Shown in pieces: positions 54,387 to 62,546 of a DNA stretch of 64,000 nucleotides. The notes beneath the pieces are model-generated. The model was not told the DNA's origin. It saw only the letters and a list, made by a program, of their open reading frames with translations, and made no database searches. Position numbers and translations under genes: made by a program. Location of the stretch: NCBI RefSeq assembly GCF_900009265.2, contig NZ_LR735027.1, forward strand, positions 35,392-99,391, in the 5' to 3' direction. This DNA comes from Planktothrix paucivesiculata PCC 9631. Lineage in GTDB: Bacteria; Cyanobacteriota; Cyanobacteriia; Cyanobacteriales; Microcoleaceae. Within the stretch, counting starts at the first letter, position 1. The number at the start of each line of letters is the position of its first letter.

Positions 54387-55148
54387 ATGAACATTATCGA
54401 ATTCCCCCATTTTAACCCAGCCTTAACCCTTGAGCACCTTAGCGTCAACTATCGCGGGGTAGAAGCATTGCGAGATGTCTGTTTAACGCTCCAACCCGGA
54501 CGACTGACGGGAATTATTGGGCCGAATGGTGCGGGAAAAAGTACCTTGATGAAGGCAATGTTAGGGTTAATTCCGATGGAAACAGGTGCGGTGGTTTATG
54601 AGGGAAAACCCCTGACTCAGCAACGTCAACGGGTCGCCTATGTTCCCCAGCGATCGCAAATTGACTGGGACTATCCGGCAACGGTTTGGGATATTGTGAT
54701 GATGGGGAGAGTTCGGAAAACCGGGTGGTTGCGTCCTTTTTCGGGGGTGAGTCGTCGCATCGCTACCCAAGCGTTAGAAAGGGTGGGAATGGTTGAATAT
54801 AAACATCGTCCCATTGGTCAACTGTCTGGCGGTCAACAACAGCGTGTATTTTTAGCCCGATCTTTAGCCCAGGAAGCGGAAATTTTCTGTTTTGATGAAC
54901 CTTTTGTGGGGATTGATCAAAAAACCGAAGCGGTGATTTTTAGTTTATTTCGAGAGTTAGCCCAATCGGGTAAAATTGTAATTGTGATTAACCATGATTT
55001 GGGGGAATCCATTATTAATTTTGATGATTTGGTTCTCCTCAATCAAGAAGTAATTGCCATGGGAAATCGTCAACAGGTTTTGAAAGAAGATTATCTACAA
55101 CAAGCCTATGGCGGAAAGGTATTTTTCTTTTCGGAAAATGTAGCTTAA
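54387..55148 (+). CDS. mntA: Manganese ABC transporter ATP-binding protein
   Basis: The 253-residue ATPase has Walker A GPNGAGKSTLMKAMLG, Q loop VAYVPQRSQIDWDYPATV, signature LSGGQQQRVFLARSL, Walker B IFCFDEPFVGID and the H-loop His in VINHDLGES. QIDWDYPATVWDIVMMGR is typical of the Mn/Zn/Fe (cluster A-I) ABC group. In other cyanobacteria the order is mntC-mntA-mntB in one direction; here mntC is divergent and no permease follows, because sds on the opposite strand starts the next block. Confidence 0.9.
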   Translation: MNIIEFPHFNPALTLEHLSVNYRGVEALRDVCLTLQPGRLTGIIGPNGAGKSTLMKAMLGLIPMETGAVVYEGKPLTQQRQRVAYVPQRSQIDWDYPATVWDIVMMGRVRKTGWLRPFSGVSRRIATQALERVGMVEYKHRPIGQLSGGQQQRVFLARSLAQEAEIFCFDEPFVGIDQKTEAVIFSLFRELAQSGKIVIVINHDLGESIINFDDLVLLNQEVIAMGNRQQVLKEDYLQQAYGGKVFFFSENVA

Positions 55149-55176
55149 TTGATTCTAGGATGCCAGAACTGCTTTA

Positions 55177-55212
55177 CAGTTAACAGTCAACCATCATCAG
55201 TTAACTGTCAAC
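55177..55212. repeat. Short direct repeat between convergent genes
   Basis: cagttaacagtcaac (55177-55191) and cagttaactgtcaac (55198-55212) differ at one base and are 6 bases apart. Each half is also partly palindromic. It lies between mntA and sds, which converge. Confidence 0.6.
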
Positions 55213-55217
55213 TTCTC

Positions 55218-56189
55218 TTAATACAACCGACTTAAAACATAATCTGCTAAACCGATTAAGCACGACCGAGATTCACAAGTTTGAAAAGATTCCAAATACT
55301 TGACCGCTTGTTGGGCATGATGGGCAGCCAATTCCCGAGAGCGTTGAATCCCTGAGCTATCTTTAATTAAGGTCAAAGCCTGTTCTAAATCTTCTTGATC
55401 GGTAAATTCTCCCTCAATTAAAGTTTCCAGGTAGGGTTTTTCTTCTAAAGCATAAAGAGTGGGTGCAGTTAAATTTCCACTTTTGAGATCGGATGCTGCG
55501 GGTTTACCTAATTCCTCGGTTGAACCCGTAAAATCCAGAATATCATCGACAATTTGAAAAGCTAAACCTAGATGGCGACCATAGTTGTATAAATCTTCGG
55601 TCTGTTGCTGAGAAACTTCACTCAAAACACCTGCCGCTTTGGAACTATTCGCAATCAAAGAAGCCGTTTTATAATAACTTTTTTCTAGGTAGGCTTCAAT
55701 GGATAACCCTGTATCAAACCGATTTAGACCCTGTTGAATTTCTCCTTCTGCTAAATTCATAATCACCTGGGACAACAATTTCACGACTTCCAGGTTATCC
55801 AAATTGGCTAAATACCAAGAAGATTGGGCAAAGAGAAAGTCTCCAGCTAATACCGCAACTCGGTTATTAAATAAACTATGAACCGTGGGAACTCCCCGAC
55901 GCATTTCAGAATCGTCCACAACATCATCATGGACAAGACTGGCGGTATGGATCATTTCTGTGATTTCTGCTAACCTCCGGTGCTTCAGGCTAATATTTTG
56001 ATCGGGCGTTGTCATTCGGGAAATTAACAGGACAATCGCAGGACGTACCCGTTTCCCTTTGACACTAAACAGGTGTTCTGCGGCAGCATACAAAATTGGA
56101 TGTCGCGCACCGACAAGCTGTTTTAAGTTATCGGTCAACTGCCGCAGGTCTGCTTCAACTGGCGAAAATAGAAGAGTTTGCGATGTCAT
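55218..56189 (-). CDS. sds: Solanesyl/long-chain polyprenyl diphosphate synthase
   Basis: This trans-prenyltransferase builds the side chain of plastoquinone in cyanobacteria. The two Asp-rich motifs are intact: LVHDDVVDDSEMRRG (DDxxD) and FQIVDDILDFTG. The basic GKRVRPAIVLL motif is near the N-terminus. The length is 323 aa; small residues in front of the first motif fit a long-chain product. murI lies 1 kb upstream on the same strand, an arrangement I recall from other cyanobacteria. Confidence 0.88.
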   Translation of the reverse strand: MTSQTLLFSPVEADLRQLTDNLKQLVGARHPILYAAAEHLFSVKGKRVRPAIVLLISRMTTPDQNISLKHRRLAEITEMIHTASLVHDDVVDDSEMRRGVPTVHSLFNNRVAVLAGDFLFAQSSWYLANLDNLEVVKLLSQVIMNLAEGEIQQGLNRFDTGLSIEAYLEKSYYKTASLIANSSKAAGVLSEVSQQQTEDLYNYGRHLGLAFQIVDDILDFTGSTEELGKPAASDLKSGNLTAPTLYALEEKPYLETLIEGEFTDQEDLEQALTLIKDSSGIQRSRELAAHHAQQAVKYLESFQTCESRSCLIGLADYVLSRLY

Positions 56190-56884
56190 GGATTAGCCAA
56201 CTCAGGCGTTGAGTTAACAAAATTTTACATATTATAGTCTAATTTTAATCTGTTTCGGATCGGGGGATCGGATTTTGGTGAAAATCTCCCGCCGAAAATC
56301 CGGCGTTACCCTGGGCAATCCTCCGAAATTTAAGGGTTTAAGTCCTCACCGTTAACCCTTGATTAACGTCGTTTTCAGTCCTTTTACCCCCGCTTGCCCC
56401 GGCTATCTTTTTCGAGCTAAGTCAGTCACTCCGATCCTGAAAAAAATTTCTGTGAATACTCCCCATTCTCTAATTTTTATGCTATCTTAAGGACAAGAGT
56501 TTAAATGATTCTATACATTAGGACGACGGGTCTAGCGACTGGGTTCAAGAAAATCTATCGCCACCTAATTAATCTATTGGCTTCAGGATAGCTGTTGGTG
56601 ATTCTTGACGAGTTTCTGACTTTGTTCTAGTCAATGGGCTGTCCGTGACATCGGTGAGGGAGTCCCTATTTAGGGTTTGATCAGAAAATCCTAGGTCTTC
56701 GTTTGGGGAGTCTTTTGCTGGGTTTCAGTGTGGGCAATATTCCCAGGGAATGAGAATTTCCCGTAGAAATCTTTAGTTTATGGGTAACAAGAGCGTTGGC
56801 GGTTGCGATCGTCTGTTGGCCTAATGTAGCGGGTTTTAAACTTCTGTTAGTGCTCCTCCTCCTATATCTTCGGGCCGAATCATC
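56190..56884. other. 695-bp region upstream of sds without a supported gene
   Basis: It includes the sds promoter area (near 56190-56250) and then sequence with no good ORF on either strand. A ccgccgaaaatccggcg-type hairpin lies near 56290-56305. A tatgctatctt stretch near 56480 could be a -10 element reading rightward, which would give a 400-base leader for the small gene at 56885. No known RNA family (6S, tmRNA, SRP, RNase P) could be recognised. Confidence 0.35.
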
Positions 56885-57016
56885 ATGCTTTATAACGATA
56901 TGCCTTTGATTATCCCGGTTCTAGCCGCGGGTTATGTTTTAATGATTTATTTGCTTTTAGCCCTGGCTAAGTATACAACAAATATCTCTCTTAAATCGGT
57001 GATCGGTAAACAGTAA
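56885..57016 (+). CDS. Possible small single-span membrane protein (43 aa)
   Basis: The frame codes for MLYNDMPLIIPVLAAGYVLM followed by IYLLLALAKYTTN and a short basic tail. Residues 7-29 form one membrane helix. Size and shape resemble the many small photosynthetic or NDH subunits, but I could not match it to PsbX, PsbM, PetM or PetN. The ribosome site is weak. It is supported mainly by the clean hydrophobic helix and by position in a long gene-free stretch. Confidence 0.4.
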   Translation: MLYNDMPLIIPVLAAGYVLMIYLLLALAKYTTNISLKSVIGKQ

Positions 57017-57147
57017 TCAGTTTTTTGGCTCTAGTTTTTAGCCCAAAATTTATCTAATCGCTGATTGTAGCAGAGAACACCGCAACACCGCAACAAAACC
57101 GTCGAAAAAAAGACTTCACCCCCTAGGTTTGAGGATCAGATTAGTGG

Positions 57148-57174
57148 TAGAGACGTGCCAGTAGCGCGCCTCTA
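57148..57174 (-). repeat. Dispersed palindromic repeat, copy C
   Basis: tagagacgtgcc ... cgcgcctcta forms an imperfect palindrome of the same family as 8604-8630. In this copy the order is inverted relative to copies B and D. It is followed by cactgattactgattgctgac, whose complement supplies the last codons and stop of murI. Confidence 0.65.
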
Positions 57175-57180
57175 CACTGA

Positions 57181-58011
57181 TTACTGATTGCTGACGATCA
57201 GGGGTTCGATCGCGGGCAGGGTGGTGGCTTCTACTGCGGGAGTGAATCCCAACCACTGCACCGAAAGATCTGCAAACTGTTGAGGGCAGCCACTCACACA
57301 AAACCTTGTGGGTTTGGGGGGCTGGGTATTCCGCATTCCTAACAGTTCCAATTCCTTAGCGGCAGCTTTAACTAAGGAAACCGCCGGGTCAACTAACTGA
57401 ACCTGAGTCGGAAGAATTGAGCGCAACACCGGGGCTAAATGGGGATAATGGGTACAGCCATAAATTAGAGTATCAATCTGCTGCTGAATTAACGGGGTTA
57501 AATATTCCCGTGCCACTTGATAGGTATAAGGATCATGAATCCGGTTTTGTTCAATGAGGGGAACAAATTCTGGACAGCCCACTTGCCAGACTTGAACCGA
57601 CGGATCGGTTTCTTGAATCGCATGGCGGTAGGCATTACTGGCAGCCGTGGCGGGGGTGGCAATCACTCCAATCCGTTTTCCTTGTCGCACCGCTGCTTGC
57701 GCGCCCGGGAGAATGAGTCCCAGGATAGGAATATCAAATTCATCTTGAACTGTTTCTAGGGCTAGGGCGGAACTGGTGTTACAGGCCATGAGAATCATTT
57801 TGGCGTCCTGTTGCATCGCCCAAAGAATAATCGGACGGACAAACTGTAAGATTTCCTCTTGTGAACGGGTTCCATAGGGCAAGTGCGCCGTATCTCCAAA
57901 GTACAGAACGGATTCATTCGGAAGTTGGCGGTACAGTTCCCTTAAAACCGTTAATCCCCCCACACCACTATCAAATATTGCGATTCTTTTTTGTCGATTG
58001 TCCGTTGTCAT
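57181..58011 (-). CDS. murI: Glutamate racemase
   Basis: MurI makes D-glutamate for peptidoglycan. The two catalytic cysteines are in ILMACNTSSALAL (near residue 75) and LIYGCTHYPHL (near 188). The N-terminal IAIFDSGVGGLTVLREL and YFGDTAHLPYGTRS are conserved. Length 276 aa. The C-terminal VSNQ and stop fall in an actgattactg-type repeat, so the true ancestral end may have been slightly different. Likely its own transcript. Confidence 0.95.
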   Translation of the reverse strand: MTTDNRQKRIAIFDSGVGGLTVLRELYRQLPNESVLYFGDTAHLPYGTRSQEEILQFVRPIILWAMQQDAKMILMACNTSSALALETVQDEFDIPILGLILPGAQAAVRQGKRIGVIATPATAASNAYRHAIQETDPSVQVWQVGCPEFVPLIEQNRIHDPYTYQVAREYLTPLIQQQIDTLIYGCTHYPHLAPVLRSILPTQVQLVDPAVSLVKAAAKELELLGMRNTQPPKPTRFCVSGCPQQFADLSVQWLGFTPAVEATTLPAIEPLIVSNQ

Positions 58012-58245
58012 GGGTTAAAAATCTGTCTTTGATTGTCTGTTATCGATGGTGGATAGCTCAGTTGTCAAGTCTATTGATGGTTTGAAGCCAAGTATCCTTG
58101 CCCCGACCTACCCTACTGCATTACTTCTCACAATTCAATAACCGATGCCGGAAACCCAACAGCTAAATTTGTTAGCTCAATTTGTTGCAAGTCAAAGTCA
58201 TTACGAGTATGATATAAAAAGACAAGAACAAGGAGAATAGACTCC

Positions 58246-58506
58246 ATGCAGGTTAAAGAAATTCCTCTCCGGCAGATTCGTCGTCCCCTGCCCCGGCAGA
58301 CTGATCAAGCTAAAGTAGAACTATTAATGCAATCGATTCGAGAAATTGGGTTGCAAGAACCGATTGATGTTTTAGAAGTAGAGGGGAAATATTACGGGTT
58401 TTCTGGGTGTCATCGATATGAAGCCTGTACAAAATTAGGGTTAGAAACCATTCGTTGTAATGTGCGCCAAGCACCCCGTTCTATTCTGCAAAAACATCTG
58501 GCTTGA
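58246..58506 (+). CDS. srx: Sulfiredoxin
   Basis: Sulfiredoxin reduces over-oxidised 2-Cys peroxiredoxin with ATP. The 86-residue protein has the ParB/Srx fold and the catalytic Cys in YGFSGCHRYEACTKLG; the N-terminal IPLRQIRRPLPRQTD also matches the family. The sequence aggagaatagactcc precedes the ATG. It is 105 bp ahead of dps on the same strand, pointing to a shared peroxide-defence role. Confidence 0.92.
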   Translation: MQVKEIPLRQIRRPLPRQTDQAKVELLMQSIREIGLQEPIDVLEVEGKYYGFSGCHRYEACTKLGLETIRCNVRQAPRSILQKHLA

Positions 58507-58611
58507 GATAGATTTAGAGAGATAAAAAATCTGATATAGTTCAAGTAATTTCCTGTGTATTTTGCAATTTTTTATTCGTCTAATAAAACCCTTAAAGGAG
58601 CTTTTTCAATC

Positions 58612-59118
58612 ATGGTAACAACCAACCGCAAACAACGTATTTATGCAACTCGGATTGATTTACCCGAAACAACTCGCGCCGAAGTAATCAATATTCTCAA
58701 TCACAGTTTAGCCACAACCTTAGACTTAAAAACCCAAGTCAAACAAGCCCACTGGAATGTCAAAGGGATTAATTTCTATCAATTGCATTTACTATTTGAT
58801 GAAATGGCAACGGAATTAGAAGGATATGTGGATTTAATTGCCGAACGGGCAACGGCTTTGGGGGGGACAGCCATGGGAACGGCTCGGATGGCAGTTGCCG
58901 ATACAATTTTACCGGAATTTCCCTTGGATCTGGCTAATGATAAAGATTATGTGGTGGCTTTAGCCGATCGCTATGCTCCTTATGGCAAAATGGTTCGAGA
59001 AGCCATTGATAAAACAAGCGGATTAGGAGACGCGGATACAGTCGATTTGTATACTGGAATTTCCCGCGCCATTGATCAGCGCTTGTGGTTCTTAGAATCC
59101 CATTTACAAGGCAATTAA
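58612..59118 (+). CDS. dps: Dps-family ferritin-like protein
   Basis: Dps proteins form 12-subunit shells that oxidise and store iron with hydrogen peroxide, protecting DNA. The ferroxidase-site residues are visible: His in VKQAHWNVKG, and His/Asp/Glu in LHLLFDEMATELEGYVDLIAER (quoted part: LLFDEMATELEGY). From the ATG at 58612 (aaaggag at 58594-58600) the protein is 168 aa. The in-frame codons from 58555 are not supported. The N-terminal tail (TTNRKQRIYATR) is basic enough for DNA binding. Confidence 0.92.
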   Translation: MVTTNRKQRIYATRIDLPETTRAEVINILNHSLATTLDLKTQVKQAHWNVKGINFYQLHLLFDEMATELEGYVDLIAERATALGGTAMGTARMAVADTILPEFPLDLANDKDYVVALADRYAPYGKMVREAIDKTSGLGDADTVDLYTGISRAIDQRLWFLESHLQGN

Positions 59119-59159
59119 AGAGCCGTCAATGGTAGATAACTCGTTCAATCAAACTTAAA

Positions 59160-59798
59160 ATGAGTGAATCTGCGTTGCCCGATTATACTCCCCAGTTGCA
59201 GGAATTAATGCAACGGGCAGGGGTTTCTAGCCTAGAAGAACTCAGTCAAAAAGCCAGGGTTTCCCCGTTGCAGATTATTCGACTGCGACGGGGACTTGCA
59301 CTGCAAACCCCTGTGGGTATTTTGCTGAAAATTAGCCAAGGTTTAAAGATTTCCCTGACCGAACTTCTATCCGTGTTTGCTCCGGGTGCTGTCCCTGATC
59401 AGGAAAAAGCCTCTGGAGGGAATTTAGAACAGGAATATCAACGTTTACAAACCCAGATAGAAGAACAACGATCTGTATTGCTGGAGGAATGGAGACGAGA
59501 AAGTCTGCACACCCTGGAGTCCTGGCTGTTGCAATGGCCAACGGTGGTGCATCGGGTTCAAGAAAATCCCCAACTCCCGGCGGTCAAATTATTACGTTTT
59601 GTAAGTCCGGTCGAGCAACTGATGGCAGAATGGGGAGTAGAAGCGATCGCACCCGTCGGGGCAGAAGTTGCCTATGATCCCCATCTTCATCAACTTTTGG
59701 AGGGAACGGCTCACCCCGGACAACAGGTGATGGTGCGATATACGGGATACCGACAAGGAAGCAAACTTCTCTATCGGGCTAAGGTTAGTCGAGTATAG
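59160..59798 (+). CDS. HTH (XRE-like) protein with GrpE-like C-terminal domain
   Basis: Residues 10-75 form an XRE-like helix-turn-helix (VSSLEELSQKARVSPLQIIRL then ISQGLKISLTELL). Residues 90-130 are coiled coil. Residues 150-212 resemble the C-terminal head of GrpE: LMAEWGVEAIAPVG, DPHLHQLLEGT and the YTGYRQGSKLLYRAKVSRV end (quoted part: GYRQGSKLLYRAKV), echoing G-x-DPxxHEAV ... GY-x3-R-x-LRxAxVxV. The fusion could link a regulator to DnaK, or may be a GrpE relative that lost that role. It follows dps by 41 bp, so it is perhaps co-transcribed. Confidence 0.75.
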   Translation: MSESALPDYTPQLQELMQRAGVSSLEELSQKARVSPLQIIRLRRGLALQTPVGILLKISQGLKISLTELLSVFAPGAVPDQEKASGGNLEQEYQRLQTQIEEQRSVLLEEWRRESLHTLESWLLQWPTVVHRVQENPQLPAVKLLRFVSPVEQLMAEWGVEAIAPVGAEVAYDPHLHQLLEGTAHPGQQVMVRYTGYRQGSKLLYRAKVSRV

Positions 59799-59899
59799 GC
59801 GTGTTCAAGTTAAACGGACGGATTTGGCACGGAGTTCAACTCAAAGCTATACTAACGGAGTCGAGCGAGTCTTATGGAGGGTTCAACCCTTAAAAAACT

Positions 59900-60220
59900 A
59901 TGAGTTCTGATGTTAAAATTCTTAAACCGAACGGGATTTTAGATGGCACTAAAGCGAGTCAATTTCGGCAGGATATTGTTGCTTTAGTTGAAAAAGGTGC
60001 CAAGACCATATTAATTGACTTCCAAGATGTCACATTTATGGATAGTTCTGGCTTGGGTGCATTGGTCTTGGCTTTGAAAGCAGTCAGATCGGCTGGAAGT
60101 CGATTATTTGTTTGTTCTATTAATGAACAAATTAGGATTTTATTTGAACTGACCAGCATGGATCGGGTGTTCGAGATTTTTGAAAACCAAGAGAAATTTT
60201 TGGAAGTGATTGAAAGCTAA
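59900..60220 (+). CDS. STAS-domain anti-anti-sigma factor-like protein
   Basis: The 106-residue protein is one STAS domain, as in SpoIIAA and RsbV. The regulatory serine lies in VTFMDSSGLGALVLAL. In such systems the kinase phosphorylates this Ser and a PP2C phosphatase removes the phosphate; the unphosphorylated form captures the kinase. Both candidate partners are encoded close by (60360-61496 and 62057-62476). Confidence 0.92.
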   Translation: MSSDVKILKPNGILDGTKASQFRQDIVALVEKGAKTILIDFQDVTFMDSSGLGALVLALKAVRSAGSRLFVCSINEQIRILFELTSMDRVFEIFENQEKFLEVIES

Positions 60221-60359
60221 CCTGATGCGATTGATTAAATAATGCGGGGTGAAAACGGGGGTTGATCTGAATTGATGCAGATTGGTGTTTCCCAATTTCA
60301 CCCTCAAGTCGATTATCCATTTTAGTTAGAACCCATGGGTAATCATTCTTGACCAAGTA

Positions 60360-61496
60360 TCAATCAAAACTTACTTTTAGTAAGGAAAAATCATCATCAA
60401 AGGGATTATTGGCATTGTACTTTTTAACCGTGTTTAATACTGCTTCTAAAGTGTTGGATTCTAAATGATTGTATTCGGTTAAAATTTGAGCAAATCCATC
60501 TAAACCTAACATTGTATTTTCCGGTTGCTGGATTTCATAAACTCCGTCACTAAAAATATAAAGATTACTGAATTCTTCAATATTATGGGTCGCATCTATA
60601 TATTCAGCTTCTAAAAACATTCCCACGGGCATTCCCCGGGTTTTTAACATTTCAATTTTAAGATTTTTGGGATCTTTTCCAGTCAACAAAATAGCGGGGG
60701 GATGACCGGCACTAGAATACAATAATTGTCGAGTTGAAAAATCATAAACTCCATACCAAATTGTAAAGTATTTATCATTTTGGTAGGTCATTTGAAAGGT
60801 AGTATTTAAGGCTTTTAAAACGTTACTGGGTTGATAATAATTAATATTAGGAATTGCCCTAGATCGGAGTAAATTCAGCACGGAAACCGAAGGGAGTGCC
60901 GCCTTTAATCCATGTCCTGATGTATCTAATAAATAAATGGATAAATGGTCAGAATCCAGCCAATAATAATCAAAGGAGTCACCGCCTAATTGACGAGAAG
61001 GAATAAATTTAGTATCAATTCTGATTGGTTCGGTCAAGGGTTCAGGCAGGAGCGATCGCACATATTCCGCGGCTTCTGCGAGTTCAGCTTCAATGCGTTG
61101 TTTTTGAGTTTGTAGATCTTGACTCAATTGATGTAATCTCAATCCTGCCCGAACTCTAGCATAGAGTTCATTCATTTCAATGGGTTTAGAAATAAAATCA
61201 TCAGCCCCCGCATCCAACCCCGTAACCCGATCAGAAACCGAACCCAAAGAAGTTAATAAAAAAAACTGTGTTGTTGATAATTCGGGGGTAGCTTTAATTT
61301 GACGACAGACCTCAATTCCCGTGAGTCTGGGCATGATCCAATCACAAATAATTAATGCTGGACATAGTTCTTTAGCCTGTTGTACGCCTTCTTCACCATT
61401 GGTAGCCACGCTGACATCATAACCCTGTTTCTTCAGCGTTCTTTTAAGAAGTTCTAAAATGGCAACATCATCATCGATAACCAGAATTTTAAACAT
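60360..61496 (-). CDS. Response regulator with SpoIIE/RsbU-type PP2C phosphatase output
   Basis: From the ATG at 61496 the 378-residue protein has a receiver (residues 1-120: VIDDDVAI, phospho-acceptor Asp in LIICDWIMPRLTG, Lys in FISKPIEMNEL), a coiled coil (125-155) and a SpoIIE-type phosphatase (160-378: QLGGDSFDYYWLD, LLDTSGHGLKAAL, FSDGVYEI, DDDFSLL). Metal-binding aspartates are present. It should dephosphorylate a STAS protein under two-component control. It is convergent with the STAS gene. Confidence 0.92.
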   Translation of the reverse strand: MFKILVIDDDVAILELLKRTLKKQGYDVSVATNGEEGVQQAKELCPALIICDWIMPRLTGIEVCRQIKATPELSTTQFFLLTSLGSVSDRVTGLDAGADDFISKPIEMNELYARVRAGLRLHQLSQDLQTQKQRIEAELAEAAEYVRSLLPEPLTEPIRIDTKFIPSRQLGGDSFDYYWLDSDHLSIYLLDTSGHGLKAALPSVSVLNLLRSRAIPNINYYQPSNVLKALNTTFQMTYQNDKYFTIWYGVYDFSTRQLLYSSAGHPPAILLTGKDPKNLKIEMLKTRGMPVGMFLEAEYIDATHNIEEFSNLYIFSDGVYEIQQPENTMLGLDGFAQILTEYNHLESNTLEAVLNTVKKYNANNPFDDDFSLLKVSFD

Positions 61497-62056
61497 GAGT
61501 GTTGAGGTACGTCGGTACACCAGATGAGGGTAATCAAGGCCAAGTTAAGACTTTGCTCTTTGAGTATAGTCTAATGGAAAGCTTGACTGAATTTGAGACT
61601 GAAGGAATTTATAATAATGTTCAGTTAATTCGCTGTGATGTTAGAGCAGTAATTTAAGCTGATATTAGTTTTGATCCATAGAAGGTCAGTTTAATTTCCA
61701 AGGAAGGCGTTTTAACTCCTGAATAGGTTGATTTTGCTTCAACTTCACAATTGCGGGTACTCTGTGTGCAAACAATCATTTTACTTGATTTAGCACAATT
61801 GCGGTTCCACCGAACTACAAAACTTTCTAAAAATGCAGTAAGGTATAGGAAGACTCAACGGGCGATCGCTCAGTTAAACCAGATAGGTCGTCAATCCCAG
61901 GCTGAAGTACAGGTTCAACCTAGATAACTTGGGTTTTAACTTCCGTTGTATGATCATAAAGTCCGTGGAAGTCTAATGATTCTTCATCCCTAATACTCTT
62001 GAAGATTTAGGGAGTCAGTCAAACTTATTGTGATTGAATAAGAGGGTTTAAAACCA
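61497..62056. other. 560-bp region between phosphatase and kinase genes
   Basis: No gene is well supported. A short plus-strand frame near 61757-61926 could code about 53 residues (part: LRFHRTTKLSKNAVRY) from a GTG start, but it has no recognised family. The divergent promoters of the two signalling genes should lie here. A HIP1 site is at 61863-61870. Confidence 0.4.
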
Positions 62057-62476
62057 TTGCCATTACCCCAAACTACTCCACTTCAAGTTCCCTCTAGCCT
62101 AGATAGTCTAGCTAAGGTTTTGTCTTGGTTTGATCAACTGTATCAGTCCTTTATTCCTAAATCCGTTTGGCTACGCTGTCAGTTAGCTTTAGCCGAGGGA
62201 TTTACCAATGCTGTTCGTCATGCTCACAAGGGATGTTCTTCCGATTTGCAAATTGATTTAGAAGTCACAATTTTAGATGAACAAGTTGAAATTCGGATCT
62301 GGGATTTAGGAAGTCCTTTTGATTTAATGAAACACATCAAGGATATTCCCATGGATATTGATCACCATTCAGGAGGAGGAAGGGGTTTAAAATTAATGCG
62401 CGATATTGCGGACTATTTAAGTTATGATCACGGTGAAGATGGACGAAATTGTCTATTAATTATTAAGCAATTTTAA
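62057..62476 (+). CDS. RsbW/SpoIIAB-like anti-sigma factor kinase
   Basis: The 139-residue protein is a GHKL ATPase of the anti-sigma kinase type: N box in ALAEGFTNAVRHAHKG, G1 in IWDLGSPFDL, and G2 in HSGGGRGLKLMRDIADYL. No dimerisation or sensor domain is present. The start is a TTG at 62057, the only start in frame before the first conserved block; agaggg (62041-62046) lies upstream. It completes a partner-switching set with the STAS protein and the SpoIIE-type phosphatase. Confidence 0.9.
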   Translation: MPLPQTTPLQVPSSLDSLAKVLSWFDQLYQSFIPKSVWLRCQLALAEGFTNAVRHAHKGCSSDLQIDLEVTILDEQVEIRIWDLGSPFDLMKHIKDIPMDIDHHSGGGRGLKLMRDIADYLSYDHGEDGRNCLLIIKQF

Positions 62477-62495
62477 ACTGATAACTGATCACGGG

Positions 62496-62546
62496 TACAG
62501 ACGCGCCCGGGCGTGCGAGATGCCGAAGGCTATTGGCACGTCTCTA
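62496..62546 (+). repeat. Dispersed palindromic repeat, copy D
   Basis: tacagacgcgccc ... ggctattggcacgtctcta is closely related to copy B at 23849-23896. Its right end and the following actgataactg heptamers overlap the 3' end of the adenosine deaminase gene, where their complement supplies the final codons and stop. Confidence 0.75.

Noticed and set aside
56520..56884. Known structured RNA (6S, tmRNA, RNase P) in the gene-free stretch
   Set aside because: No signature sequence of these RNAs was recognised.
61757..61926. 53-codon frame from GTG
   Set aside because: It has no ribosome site, no hydrophobic or domain pattern, and no recognised family; kept only as a note in the gap entry.
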